Of a DNA stretch of 49,291 nucleotides, positions 34,717 to 45,624 are shown one piece after another; the stretch's first letter is position 1, and every line of letters begins with the position of its first letter. The translations under genes were made by a program, and so were the position numbers. Source of the stretch: Deltaproteobacteria bacterium (lineage in GTDB: Bacteria > Myxococcota > B64-G9). The notes under the pieces were generated by a model. It was not told the origin of the DNA. It did no database searches and saw only the letters and a program-made list of their open reading frames with translations. The stretch lies in assembly GCA_016935365.1 (NCBI GenBank), contig JAFGRB010000189.1:1-49291 (forward strand), read 5' to 3'.

Positions 34717-36382
34717 GAGCCCCGGCGCGCTCCTGGGCAAGGCCTCCCGCGCGGGCGCCGACGAGGCGTTCTCGGATCTCGTCCACCAGTTCCAGGACCC
34801 CCTGGCCTTCCTGCGCGAGCTGGTCCAGAACGCCCTGGACGCCGGCAGCACGCTGATCGAGCTTCGCTTCACGCATGGCGGCGAGGGGCTCGTGCAGGTC
34901 GAGGTCGAGGACAACGGCGAGGGCATGGACGAGGCCACCATCGATCGCTACCTCCTGACCCTCTTTCGCTCCACCAAGGAAGAGGACCTGACCAAGATCG
35001 GCAAGTTCGGCATCGGCTTCGTGAGCATCTTCGCCTTCGAGCCCGAGCTGGCCGTCTGCGAGACGGGCCGGGCCGGGGAGTCCTGGCGGCTGATCTTCCA
35101 CCCCGGCGGGCGCTTCGAGAAGCTCCGCCTGGCCGAGCCCCTGGAGGGCACCCGGGTGCGGCTGCTCAAGCGGATGCGCCCGGAGGACTTCGAGCGCCTG
35201 CGCGAGCAGGGCAGGCGGGTCGTCGCCTACTGGTGCAAGTACGCCGAGTGCGAGATCCGGGTGGACGGCGAGCCGATCAACGAGCCCTTCCAGCTCGACG
35301 CCCCCTTTGCCCGGCGCTACACCGAGCCGGGCACCGAGTTCTGGCTGGGGCTGGCCCGGCCCGGGCCACGCTCGGGCGATGCGGGCGATCCGCTCGACGG
35401 CTTCGAGGCCCGGGTGAGCTTCTCCAACCGCGGCTTGACCCTGCTCGAGGCCGGGCGCGTGCCCGGCCCGCACGAGGACCTGGCGGGCATCTGCCTGGTC
35501 GCCAAGAGCCGCTACCTGGAGCACACCCTGACCCGGGACAACGTGCTGCAGGACGAGCAGTTCGACAAGCTGGTCGATCTCGTGCGCAAGGAGCTCGACG
35601 CATCGGTCCTCCCGCGGCTCTTCGAGCACATGCGCCGCTGGGCCGCGCATCGCAGCGGCGCGGTCCGGGCGCCGGCCCCCGGCGAGCCCGCGCTGGAGCC
35701 GTGCCTGCGCATGGCCAGGCTGCCCTGCGTTCGCTTCGCCTCGCAGGCCGAGCGGGAGCCTGTCTTTCCCACCACCGACGGCGAGCCGCTCAGCCTGCGG
35801 CGCCTGCGCCGGCAAACGGTGCTCGCCGCGAGGAGATCCAACCCGGTCACCCGCCTGCTGGCCGAGCGCGGCCAGGACGTCCTGCTGCGGCTGCCGGGCC
35901 TGTCCGATCTGCTGCGGCAGTGCGCGGGTATCGAGATCCGCTCGGCGGACGCCACCTACTGCACGGCGGTGCCTTCGGCCGGGTCCCTGAAGCCCGAGGA
36001 AGCGCAGGCGCTGTGCCAGCGGGTGGCCGGGCTCGCCTCCCGGGCCGGCCTCAGGGTCGACGGCGTGCATCTCGGCCGGCTCGACTACCCGAGCTCGAAG
36101 GTGGCCAAGCGCCTCTTCATCCGCCAGCGGGAGGCCTTCGGGCTCACCGAGACGGGCGTCGACGACCGGCCGACGATATTCGGCGGCGCGCGCCAGCTCG
36201 TGCTCAACGCGCAGCACGGCCTCGCGCGGCGATGCCTGGAGCTGGCCCGGGACGATCTCGAGCTGGCGGCCCTGCTCGTCGCGCAGGCGGTCGTGCTGAC
36301 CGAGAGCGATGCGGGGAGCGCGGCTGCCGATCTCCCGGCGAGATCCTTCGCGCAGCGCAGCTGCGAGGAGCGTGGGCCGTGA
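34709..36382 (+). CDS. HSP90/GHKL-fold ATPase
   Basis: Encodes 557 aa, shorter than HtpG (about 620). The ATPase site is intact: N-box ELVQNALDAG with Glu37, Asn41 and Asp44; DNGEGM with Asp68; and GKFGIGF at 98-104. LFRSTKEEDL follows the second motif, as in HSP90. A middle domain (RVLLKR-like strand, about 150-290) follows, and the last 250 residues do not resemble the HSP90 dimerisation domain in any way I can see. It may be a chaperone-like or sacsin-like ATPase. The start overlaps the previous gene by 8 bp, and the stop overlaps the giant gene by GTGA. Confidence 0.85.
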   Translation: MAESPGALLGKASRAGADEAFSDLVHQFQDPLAFLRELVQNALDAGSTLIELRFTHGGEGLVQVEVEDNGEGMDEATIDRYLLTLFRSTKEEDLTKIGKFGIGFVSIFAFEPELAVCETGRAGESWRLIFHPGGRFEKLRLAEPLEGTRVRLLKRMRPEDFERLREQGRRVVAYWCKYAECEIRVDGEPINEPFQLDAPFARRYTEPGTEFWLGLARPGPRSGDAGDPLDGFEARVSFSNRGLTLLEAGRVPGPHEDLAGICLVAKSRYLEHTLTRDNVLQDEQFDKLVDLVRKELDASVLPRLFEHMRRWAAHRSGAVRAPAPGEPALEPCLRMARLPCVRFASQAEREPVFPTTDGEPLSLRRLRRQTVLAARRSNPVTRLLAERGQDVLLRLPGLSDLLRQCAGIEIRSADATYCTAVPSAGSLKPEEAQALCQRVAGLASRAGLRVDGVHLGRLDYPSSKVAKRLFIRQREAFGLTETGVDDRPTIFGGARQLVLNAQHGLARRCLELARDDLELAALLVAQAVVLTESDAGSAAADLPARSFAQRSCEERGP

Positions 36383-39300
36383 GCCGTCCGGACGACCGCA
36401 AGGGCGTGGACGGCGAGCTGGACCGCCTGCGGCAGGAGGCCGAGTTCGTCGAGTCGGGCGCCTTCAGGCTGGACTGGAGCCGGGCGCTGGACAAGATCCA
36501 GCGCTTCAAGCTCGCCGATGCCCACCGCTACGTGCTCGAGCTGGTCCAGTCCGCCGTGGCTGCCGGGGCGAGCGAGATCGACATCGCCATGGACGCCGAC
36601 GACATGGTCCTGGTTCACGACGGGAAGGCGGTCTCGGAACGCGAGCTGGGCAGCCTGTTCGATTTCCTCTTCTCCTCCGATCCCGCTGCGGCCCACCTCA
36701 GGGCGCTGGCGCTCGGCATCAACACCGGCCTGGGCATGGCGCCCAAGTTCGTCCAGGTGGACTCCGGTGACGGCGAGCAGGGCGCGCGGCTGTGGATGCG
36801 CTCGCTGGCCGACTACAAGCTCCAGGCTCTCCCGGGCGGGACGCGCGAGACCCGCGTCCACCTGCGAGAGCGGATGAGCTGGAAGGTGCTCGCCGAGGCC
36901 CTGTACCGGGACAACCCGGAGCAGGCCTTGCTCGAGCGGCATTGCCGCTTCGCGCCGGTGCCGGTCCGGCTGGGCGGAAAGGACCTCCGGCAGCCGCTCG
37001 TGGGCGGCCTCGCCTGGCGCGAGTTCCAGGTGGGAGAGCTCCGCGGCGGGGTGATGCTGCCGGCCGATCTCTTCGACTCGAGCTGGATCGCGCTCTGCAT
37101 GCACGGCGTGGAGGTCGAGGAGCATCGGGCCGTCGAGAACGGCTGGCTCGGCCGCAGCGGCATCCTGGCATTCCTGGACAGCCCCCGGTTCACGCGCGAC
37201 GCCTCGCACTCGAAGGTGGTCTGCGACCAGACCTTCAGCGAGGCCATGGTCGAGCTGCGCATGCAGACGCGGCACTTGCTGGCCGACTGGATCCGCTGGG
37301 CGCTGCTGGAGCAGAAACCGGCAGGAGCCTGGCCGCAGGCCGATCTCTATCCGCTACCGCGCGCGCGTTATCTGATCCTGGCCGCCGAGCTGCTCTGGCC
37401 CCGGAGCGAGAAGCTGCCGGCGGAGTTCGAGGCCCTGCTGGACGTCGAGGGCCTGGTGCCGCTTCCCTTCGAGCGACCCTCGACGGGCACGCTGCGTCCC
37501 TTCTGGCAGGCCTACGGAAGGGGCGGAGCATGCCGGACAGCCAGCCGCTGCTACCGCCTCGAGCCGGGGGACCTGCCGGAGGATCTGCCGGTGGCCCTCG
37601 GACAGAACGCCTTGCTGCGCGCGGTCTTCGGTCGCCGCTTCGAGTGCGTCGACGAGCGGCTCGAGCGGACCGAGCACATCCGCGAGAACCGCCTGGCCCG
37701 CCAGCGCCAGCGCCGGCCGCCGGTGCTGCCCGCGGCATCCGTCATGGCCCGCTGCCGGATCCGGCTCGACGAGCCGGCCGTCGAGGGCGAGTGCGGCCTG
37801 AGCAGCGATCCGGAGGACCGGACGCTCCGGGTCACCTTTCTCGCAGGCGGCGTTCCCCTGGAGGAGGACCGGAGCCTGGCCGGGCCGTTTCGCGGCCGGG
37901 CCGTGCTCGAGTGCGCGGCCTTCGAGCCCAACGCCATGTGGGACGGTGTGGCCGAGAATCAGGCCTTTCGCGCGAGCCTCGCCCGCCTGGGCGAGGCGGT
38001 GCCCGGTCTGCTGCAGGCGCTCAGGGAGCGCTTCGACCCTCTGCCCCCGCCCGATCGCCTGCGGCGCATACGCGGCTGGACGCCCTCGGGCGAGAGGGTG
38101 CCGGGCGGCGAGTTCCAGGCGCGGGGCGACGCCTGTCTGGCGCGCCGGCACGCGGACCAGCTCCTCGCCCGGATCAGCGACGCGAGCGAAGAGCCCGGCT
38201 GGCTTTGGACGTGGCGCATCTTCCATCGCCTGGACGGCAGCGCGGTCTGCCTGGCCGAGATCGCGCCCGAGCCCGGCGAGCCCGTCTTCTTCGTCCAGGA
38301 GATTCGCTGGGGCGACGGCGAGCAGGATCGTCCGGTGCTCAACCTCTCACGCGACCAGGTCGCGCTGCTGCGGTCCTGGCTCGCAGACCGGCTCACCGAT
38401 CGCCAGGTCGAGGTCCGGCGCCGACGGAGCGAGCTCGAGCTCGGTGCCCGGAGGCGCAAGATCCGCGAGCGCAACCTGGCCACGGCGCAGGAGCGCCGCC
38501 AGTGGCCGCGGCTCGCGCCGGCGCGCTACCTGGTCCGGGTGGACCTGCCGGGCATGACGGGCCAGGTGGGGGTGCCGGCCGAGCCCGAGAAGTCCTTCAT
38601 TCGCTTCCTCGTCGAGGGCCTGCCGGTCTGCGACCTGCCGTGGAGCGAGCTGGACCGGCCCTTCCCCATCCAGGCGGTGGTGGAGGCTGAAGGCATCCAG
38701 CCGGACGAGACCTTCTCGGAGGTCGAGCGCGGCGAGGCCTTCGAGCGGGTCGTCGAGGCGGTCGCGCAGTCCCGCGTCCCGCTCGTCAAGGCGCTGCTCG
38801 CTCTCTGGGATCTCGACACCCGCGAGCTGCGCAGGCGCGAGATCCTCTGGGACTGGCTCCACAGCCGGATCCGCAGCGGCGCGCCGTTCGAGGAGCTGGT
38901 TCCCGCGCTCGTCCGCTTCCCGCTCGTCGATTCCGTCTCCCACGGCCAGCTGTCGCTGCTCGAGCTGCGCGCGCAAGCCGCGCAGGCCGGCGAGCTCTAC
39001 TGGGTCTCGTTCGACGCCGAGCGGCAGCAGGCCAGCCAGCCCCTGCTGCGGTTGACCAGGGAGCAGGCGCAATCGCTGCGCAAGCTCCTGGGCGTGCGGC
39101 TGCGAGACCACTCGGCCGCGCTGCGCAAGGAGCTGGCCGCGCTCGAGCATCTCGACAAGCCGGTCCGCCATGCCAGCCTGGGCGGCTCGCTGGTGTTGAA
39201 GGTGCCCGTGGAGGGGCCGGGGCTGAGCGGTGAGCTGGGCCTGCCCGCCCGGGCGGGCGAGCTGCGCGGTCAAGCCCGCGTGCAGGTCCTGCTGGGCGGG

Positions 39301-41049
39301 CGTCCCCTCGAGAAGCGCAAGCTGCGGCTGTACTACCTGCCGCTCGTCGGGGTGGTGGACTCGGATCGCTTCGAGCCGACCGAGGGCTTCGGCGCCGTGC
39401 GCAAGAACAGCGCCTGGAAGGCGGCCGTCGCGGCGCTCGGCCGGGCGGCGCGAAGGCTGGTGACGGAAGGTTGCGCCCGGCTGGCCGCACGCGGGCTGCC
39501 GCTCGATCAGGCCCGCCTCGTCCGCCCGGTCTTCCAGCGCCTGCTCGGCCGGTTGGAGAAGAAGCCGGCCGATCAACGAAGCGAGGCGGACGGCGAGCTC
39601 GGCGCGATCCTGCGCGCGGCGCCCCTGTGGGAGACGCCCGAAGGCCAGCTGCTCTGCCTGCCCGATCTGCAGCGCGGTCTGGACGCGCAGGGCGTGATCT
39701 GGGTGGTGAAGGGCCGGCGCGGCCATCCGGCCGAGGGGCGGGTCGTCATCTGCGACTACGACGAAGAGACGCGAAAGGCCCTGGACGCGATCTTCGGCCA
39801 GGCCGTCAGCGACGGCGAGGAAGTGCTCCGCAGGGACGATGCGGGCCACGAGTGGCGGTGCGCGGCGCCGGCGATGCCGCAGAAGCTCGGGCCGGACGAG
39901 GTGATCGAGAGCGAGCCGCTGGCCGCGAGCGGGGAGGGCTGGGCCGTCCAGGGCTGGGCGGGCCTTCGCATCTGGGCGAGCTCCGCGGGCGTCCGGATCG
40001 CGATCGGGCTCGAGGGGCGGCAGCTGTGCAGCCTCGATCTCGATCACCCGCTGCCGGGCAAGGCCCTGGTGGACTGCCGCGGCCTGGAGGTGGACCGGCG
40101 CTGGACCGGTCTGGCGCGCGACGACCAGCGCGAGATCGTCGAGCAGGCGGTCTCGGCCGCCCTCTGGCGCAGCCTGGACAAGCTGGCGGAGCGCCTGGCC
40201 GGCAAGCCCGGAAGCGACGGCGCGCTCCTGCTGGCGCGGCGGATCTTCCTCGGCGCGCTCGCGGCCGGGGCGGAGGGCGGCGCCATGCCGGGATCTCCCA
40301 CCTCGCGACTTGCAGATTCCCCAGATCCGCCGCGAGGTCAAGGAGCTGCAAGAATCCGCCCGCAGTCGCGGTCTCCCCTCGAGGAGCGGATTCGCAGCAG
40401 CGACGCGGAGATCGCGGTGGAGGTGGGAAATCATGGCCGGGTGGATCGCTTGCGCGACCTGCCGCTCTTCGAAACCGTCGAGGGCGAGTACCGCACGGCC
40501 CGCGAGATCCTGTCGGCGACGGGCTCGGGGAAGCTCGAGGTGGTCTCGGCGCAGGCGGGCGCGGGGCGCGCCCCCGAGGGGCAGCTCATCGTGCGCGCGG
40601 ACGAGCCGGCCATGGCGGCGCTGGAGGCGCTGCTGGGCGAGCGCATCGAGCGCTTCGACGATGCCTGGCAGGAAGCGCTTCGCTGGCAGGGGCGGGCCGG
40701 CGAGCGCGCCGTGCTCGAGGTGCTCAAGCAGAACCTGCGCAGCCTGATCGATCGCGCGGGCGCGCGCGCGCTGCACGGCGCGGACATCGAGGCGCTGGAT
40801 ATCGGCGAGCTCGGCGACGCGCTGCTGAGCGCAGGCCCCGATGTCCTGTGGCTCAACCCGGCCCATCCGATCTTCCGCGCTGCCCGGCAGGCCGTCCTGC
40901 CCGGGGGCGCCGAGGGATCCGATCGGACGCCCGTGGCCGTCCTGTACTTGATGGCCGCCTTCATCGCGGCTGCGGTCCCGGCGAAGTGGGACGCCGCCGA
41001 GGCCTGTACCTTGCTCGAGGCCCTGGCCGCCGAGGCGGTCGGGGAGTGA
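36379..41049 (+). CDS. Giant protein with degenerate HSP90-like domain and four internal repeats
   Basis: Encodes 1556 aa from a GTG overlapping the upstream stop; GAGGAG lies 9 nt before it. Residues about 35-140 mirror the ATPase domain of the previous protein: ELVQSAVAAGAS at 54-65 aligns with ELVQNALDAGST, but the Asn and Asp are Ser58 and Ala61. DNGEGM is replaced by HDGKAV, and GKFGIGF by GINTGLGM. It is therefore probably a pseudo-ATPase. Four modules of about 95 residues start near 456, 713, 935 and 1187. Each has a strand-rich half with GExG(L/V) and a GxPL turn, then an FEP/QPD-type motif and a helix. A low-complexity linker near 1305-1335 precedes the C-terminus. There is no signal or membrane segment. 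Confidence 0.8.
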   Translation: MSRPDDRKGVDGELDRLRQEAEFVESGAFRLDWSRALDKIQRFKLADAHRYVLELVQSAVAAGASEIDIAMDADDMVLVHDGKAVSERELGSLFDFLFSSDPAAAHLRALALGINTGLGMAPKFVQVDSGDGEQGARLWMRSLADYKLQALPGGTRETRVHLRERMSWKVLAEALYRDNPEQALLERHCRFAPVPVRLGGKDLRQPLVGGLAWREFQVGELRGGVMLPADLFDSSWIALCMHGVEVEEHRAVENGWLGRSGILAFLDSPRFTRDASHSKVVCDQTFSEAMVELRMQTRHLLADWIRWALLEQKPAGAWPQADLYPLPRARYLILAAELLWPRSEKLPAEFEALLDVEGLVPLPFERPSTGTLRPFWQAYGRGGACRTASRCYRLEPGDLPEDLPVALGQNALLRAVFGRRFECVDERLERTEHIRENRLARQRQRRPPVLPAASVMARCRIRLDEPAVEGECGLSSDPEDRTLRVTFLAGGVPLEEDRSLAGPFRGRAVLECAAFEPNAMWDGVAENQAFRASLARLGEAVPGLLQALRERFDPLPPPDRLRRIRGWTPSGERVPGGEFQARGDACLARRHADQLLARISDASEEPGWLWTWRIFHRLDGSAVCLAEIAPEPGEPVFFVQEIRWGDGEQDRPVLNLSRDQVALLRSWLADRLTDRQVEVRRRRSELELGARRRKIRERNLATAQERRQWPRLAPARYLVRVDLPGMTGQVGVPAEPEKSFIRFLVEGLPVCDLPWSELDRPFPIQAVVEAEGIQPDETFSEVERGEAFERVVEAVAQSRVPLVKALLALWDLDTRELRRREILWDWLHSRIRSGAPFEELVPALVRFPLVDSVSHGQLSLLELRAQAAQAGELYWVSFDAERQQASQPLLRLTREQAQSLRKLLGVRLRDHSAALRKELAALEHLDKPVRHASLGGSLVLKVPVEGPGLSGELGLPARAGELRGQARVQVLLGGRPLEKRKLRLYYLPLVGVVDSDRFEPTEGFGAVRKNSAWKAAVAALGRAARRLVTEGCARLAARGLPLDQARLVRPVFQRLLGRLEKKPADQRSEADGELGAILRAAPLWETPEGQLLCLPDLQRGLDAQGVIWVVKGRRGHPAEGRVVICDYDEETRKALDAIFGQAVSDGEEVLRRDDAGHEWRCAAPAMPQKLGPDEVIESEPLAASGEGWAVQGWAGLRIWASSAGVRIAIGLEGRQLCSLDLDHPLPGKALVDCRGLEVDRRWTGLARDDQREIVEQAVSAALWRSLDKLAERLAGKPGSDGALLLARRIFLGALAAGAEGGAMPGSPTSRLADSPDPPRGQGAARIRPQSRSPLEERIRSSDAEIAVEVGNHGRVDRLRDLPLFETVEGEYRTAREILSATGSGKLEVVSAQAGAGRAPEGQLIVRADEPAMAALEALLGERIERFDDAWQEALRWQGRAGERAVLEVLKQNLRSLIDRAGARALHGADIEALDIGELGDALLSAGPDVLWLNPAHPIFRAARQAVLPGGAEGSDRTPVAVLYLMAAFIAAAVPAKWDAAEACTLLEALAAEAVGE

Positions 41050-41055
41050 GGATCG

Positions 41056-42566
41056 ATGTCTCTTCGGATCAAGTACCTGCTGGCCACCGCGCTGTCGGTC
41101 CTGCTGCCCCTGGCGGTATACCTGATCGTCGATGCACTGCTGACCCGATCGTTTCTGATCCGGGAGCAGGCGGGCTCCCTGCGCCTGGTGGCGGACCTGG
41201 TCGACGGCGCGATGCGAGGAAAACGGCCCGAGGCCGAGATCCAGCAGGTGCTGACCCGCTTCGCCTCCGCTCATCCGGGTATCGAGGTCCTGGTGCTGGA
41301 CGAGCAGTCGAAGGTGGTGGCCACGACCCGGCCGGGCCTTCGCGGGCAGAGCTGGAGGGAGGAGGGCATCGCCCGCGTGCTCCGGGGAGAGCGGGACTTC
41401 GACTGGGCCACGATGGAGCACCAGGGTCAGTCCGTGCTGGACGTGACCGTGCCCTGGCGCGGCATCGATGGGCGGATCCTGGGCGCGATCCACCTGGATC
41501 GCAAGCTGTCCGAGGTCCAGGAGCAGATCACGAACGTCCAGATCCGCCACCTGATCTTCGTGGTGGCGGTGGCGCTGCTGGTCGGCGTCTTTTTGAGCCT
41601 GATGACCTACAGCCTGGTCATCAAGCGCCTCGGCCGGCTCGACCGGCAGCTGCACAGCGCGGACTGGGCCGCGAGGAGCCCCGAGCTCGCGGTCCGGGGT
41701 GACGAGATCGAGCACGCCTCGGCGGCCATCCGCTCCCTGGTCGGTCACCTGGCCTCGACCGCCGCGGAGCTAGAGCGGGCGCTGCAGGACAAGGACCGGC
41801 TGATCGAGCGCGTGGAGCGGTTCAACGTCGATCTGGCCAGCGAGGTGCAGCGCAGCCGGGAGGAGCTGCTGGCCGCGCAGGAGGAGCTCCTGCGCGCCGA
41901 GCACCTGTCCACCATCGGCCAGCTCTCGGCCGGCCTGGCCCACGAGATCCGAAACCCGCTCTTCATCATCCGGGCCTCGGCCGAGTCGCTGGTGCGCAAG
42001 GCGCCCGCTGCCGAGCAGGTGGCCCGGGACGTCATCGAGGAGGTGGATCGGGTCGATGCCATCATCTCCGAGCTGCTCGAGCTGGGCCGCCCGCTGAGCC
42101 TCGACCAGAGCACGGTCGATCTGGAGCAGGTCCTGCAGGCGGTCGTGGCCCAGGTCTCCAGGGCCCAGCCCGCGTGCAGGCCCGTCGAGTGGAAGCTCGA
42201 ATGCCAAGGCGACTGCCGGTGCTGCGGCGACTTCAGCCTGCTGCGCCAGGCCTTCTCCCAGCTGGTGGCCAACGCCTGCGAGGCCATCGAGGCCCGGGGG
42301 ACGATCTGGCTCCAGGCCTCGCCGGACGGCCAGGGCCATCTCCAGTTGGAGATCCGCGACGACGGGGCGGGCATCGCGCCCGAGGATCTCGAGCACGTCT
42401 TCGAGCCCTTCTTCACCCGCAAGGCCCACGGGACCGGGCTCGGCCTGGCCGCCAGCGAGAAGATTCTGACCCTGCACGGCGCGAGCATCGCCATCGAGAG
42501 CCAGCCGGGCCAGGGTACCGCGGTACGGGTGCGCATTCCGGCCGCCTGCCGGGCCGAGGAGGAGGC

Positions 42567-42570
<4 letters not shown>
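41056..42570 (+). CDS. Membrane sensor histidine kinase
   Basis: Encodes 504 aa and starts 6 bp after the giant gene. A first membrane segment (about 8-30), a periplasmic dCache/PAS-like domain (about 31-170), a second segment (about 172-195), a HAMP-like linker and a coiled coil precede the kinase core. His296 lies in GLAHEIRNPL. The ATPase domain has QLVANACEAIEA, DDGAGIAP and GTGLGLAAS. CRCCG near residue 388 lies inside the ATPase domain and is unusual. It overlaps its cognate regulator gene by ATGA, so the pair is certain. Confidence 0.93.
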
Positions 42571-43928
<1,358 letters not shown>

Positions 43929-44060
43929 CGGGTCATCTCTCCCCACCCTGCTGGGGCCTTCTTATAGGCCGCGAAAGCGAATTACGAAAGTCGAAACCGG
44001 GCCGCATCTGCCCGACCTGCCAAGGGCTTGTTCTGGCTCGGATCGGCCCTGTGCTCCCGT

Positions 44061-44077
44061 CTGGCACGAAATCCGCA
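44061..44077 (+). promoter_or_regulatory. Sigma54 (-24/-12) promoter candidate
   Basis: CTGGCACGAAATCCGCA matches the YTGGCACGrNNNTTGCW consensus except for CC in place of TT. The invariant GG and GC are spaced by 10 nt as required. It lies between the sigma54 regulator gene and the outer-membrane/ZnuA operon, about 140 nt before the TTG start at 44220. Confidence 0.6.
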
Positions 44078-44144
44078 AGACTCATCCCGATCTGCTCTTG
44101 CAGGCCGACGATCTTTGCTCTTTCGGATGGCCTGCGCTACGCTT

Positions 44145-44172
44145 CTCCGCGCCGCCTTGCAAGGCAGCGGAG
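44145..44172. promoter_or_regulatory. Palindrome in the leader of the metal-uptake operon
   Basis: The perfect 12-bp palindrome GCCTTGCAAGGC (44154-44165) is framed by CTCCGC and GCGGAG. It sits about 50 bp before the start codon and downstream of the sigma54 site. It could be an operator or an RNA hairpin. It does not match the E. coli Zur box. Confidence 0.4.
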
Positions 44173-44219
44173 AGGAACCCGGGCCGGGTGGTTCCGGGCC
44201 GGCTGCAAGGAGGACGGTT

Positions 44220-45611
44220 TTGCGCGCACACGGGCATTCGGATGGATGGAGCCTGGTCCTGCCTGCGGTCCTGGCGATCGCATGGCTCGCCTTTCCGGCC
44301 CGGGCACCCGGGCAGGACGGGGCGCCGCCGGACAAGGCGACGGGCGAAGAGAGCGAGAAGAGCGAGGCGGCGGGGCAGGCGGTCTCCGTCGAGGACGTCC
44401 AGCGCATGCGGGCCCAGATCCGCACCCTCGAGCGGCAGCTCGAGGAGATCCGGGAGAGGCTGGAGGCCGAGGAACTGGAGAAGCTCCGCCAGGCGGCCGA
44501 CACCACGGCGGCCTCGGCCGACGACGAGTCGGAGAGCCTGATGGACCGGACCTACATCACCGCCTCGCGCTCCCTCCAGGCCCTCAACCCGGAGATCAGC
44601 GTGGCCGGCGACTTCCTGGCCCAGCTGGTGGTCGACGAGGACTTCGAGGCCTTCTACGCGGGCCCCCACGACCGGAGCGGCCTGCCACTCCGGGCCCTGG
44701 ACCTGCACTTCCAGTCCACGCTGGACCCCTTCTCCTTCACCAAGATCGCCGTGGGCTTCGACCCGGCCGAGGGGGTGGGCATCGAGGAGCTCTACATCAC
44801 CTGGACGGGCATCGTGCCCCAGATGTCGTTCACCGTGGGGCGCTTCCGCCAGCTCTTCGGGGTGCTCAACCGCTGGCACGAGCACGACCTGGACCAGACC
44901 GGCTACCCGCTGGCCAGCCAGCTCCTGCTCGGCGACGAGGGCCTTCAGCAGACCGGCCTGTCGGTCAAGTGGCTCATGCCCTCGCTCTGGGCGCACACCA
45001 ACGAGCTGACGCTCGAGGTCTGCGACGGCGAGAACGAGACGCTCTTCTCCGGGGAGCACTTCAGCGTGCCCACGGCCATGCTGCACCTGAAGAGCTACTG
45101 GGACCTGAGCGAGAACACCTACCTGGAGCTCGGCCTGTCGGGCATGTTCGGCTTCAACAACCGGCGGGGCTTCGAGGACGAGGACCGGGAGGGCGCGATC
45201 GTCGACGAGCCCTGGCGCAAGACCTTCGTGGGCGGAGCCGACATCACGCTTCACTGGCAGCCGCTCCAGCAGGCCCGCTACCGCTCGCTGACCTGGCGCA
45301 GCGAGGGCTTCTGGGTGAGCAAGGAAGACCTCGAGAGCGCCGAGTACGACCACGGCTGGGGCGTGTACTCCTACCTGCAGTACCAGCTCGACGCGGTCTG
45401 GTTCGTGGGCCTGAGGGGTGATCTGGTCGAGCCCCTGGGCTCCGACCGCCTGCACTGGCTGGTCGTGCCCTACGCCACCTTCTGGCAGAGCGAGTTCGTC
45501 TACATCCGCATGGAGTTCCAGCACGGAGAGCCCTTCGCCGACTGCCACGACACCCGCCTGCTGCTCCAGGTGAACTGGGCCGCGGGCCCCCACAAGCACG
45601 AGAAGTACTGA
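44220..45611 (+). CDS. Outer-membrane beta-barrel (porin-like) of the metal-uptake operon
   Basis: About 463 aa. The TTG at 44220 has AAGGAGG at 6-7 nt and gives a signal peptide (LVLPAVLAIAWLAFPARA). A coiled coil follows (about 48-85, MRAQIRTLERQLEEIRERLE), as in trimeric porins. The remainder is alternating beta-strand sequence rich in Tyr and Trp (SFTVGRFRQLFG, HTNELTLEV, YLELGLSGMFGFNN). Such barrels beside zinc ABC genes are thought to carry metal across the outer membrane. The ZnuA-like gene starts 13 bp later. An upstream in-frame extension exists but lacks a signal peptide. Confidence 0.75.
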   Translation: MRAHGHSDGWSLVLPAVLAIAWLAFPARAPGQDGAPPDKATGEESEKSEAAGQAVSVEDVQRMRAQIRTLERQLEEIRERLEAEELEKLRQAADTTAASADDESESLMDRTYITASRSLQALNPEISVAGDFLAQLVVDEDFEAFYAGPHDRSGLPLRALDLHFQSTLDPFSFTKIAVGFDPAEGVGIEELYITWTGIVPQMSFTVGRFRQLFGVLNRWHEHDLDQTGYPLASQLLLGDEGLQQTGLSVKWLMPSLWAHTNELTLEVCDGENETLFSGEHFSVPTAMLHLKSYWDLSENTYLELGLSGMFGFNNRRGFEDEDREGAIVDEPWRKTFVGGADITLHWQPLQQARYRSLTWRSEGFWVSKEDLESAEYDHGWGVYSYLQYQLDAVWFVGLRGDLVEPLGSDRLHWLVVPYATFWQSEFVYIRMEFQHGEPFADCHDTRLLLQVNWAAGPHKHEKY

Positions 45612-45624
45612 GGAGGTCTTCGCC

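Noticed and set aside
38347..41748. 1133-aa minus-strand open frame spanning two plus-strand genes
   Set aside because: It crosses the giant protein gene and the kinase gene, both with strong motifs. Its own translation has none.
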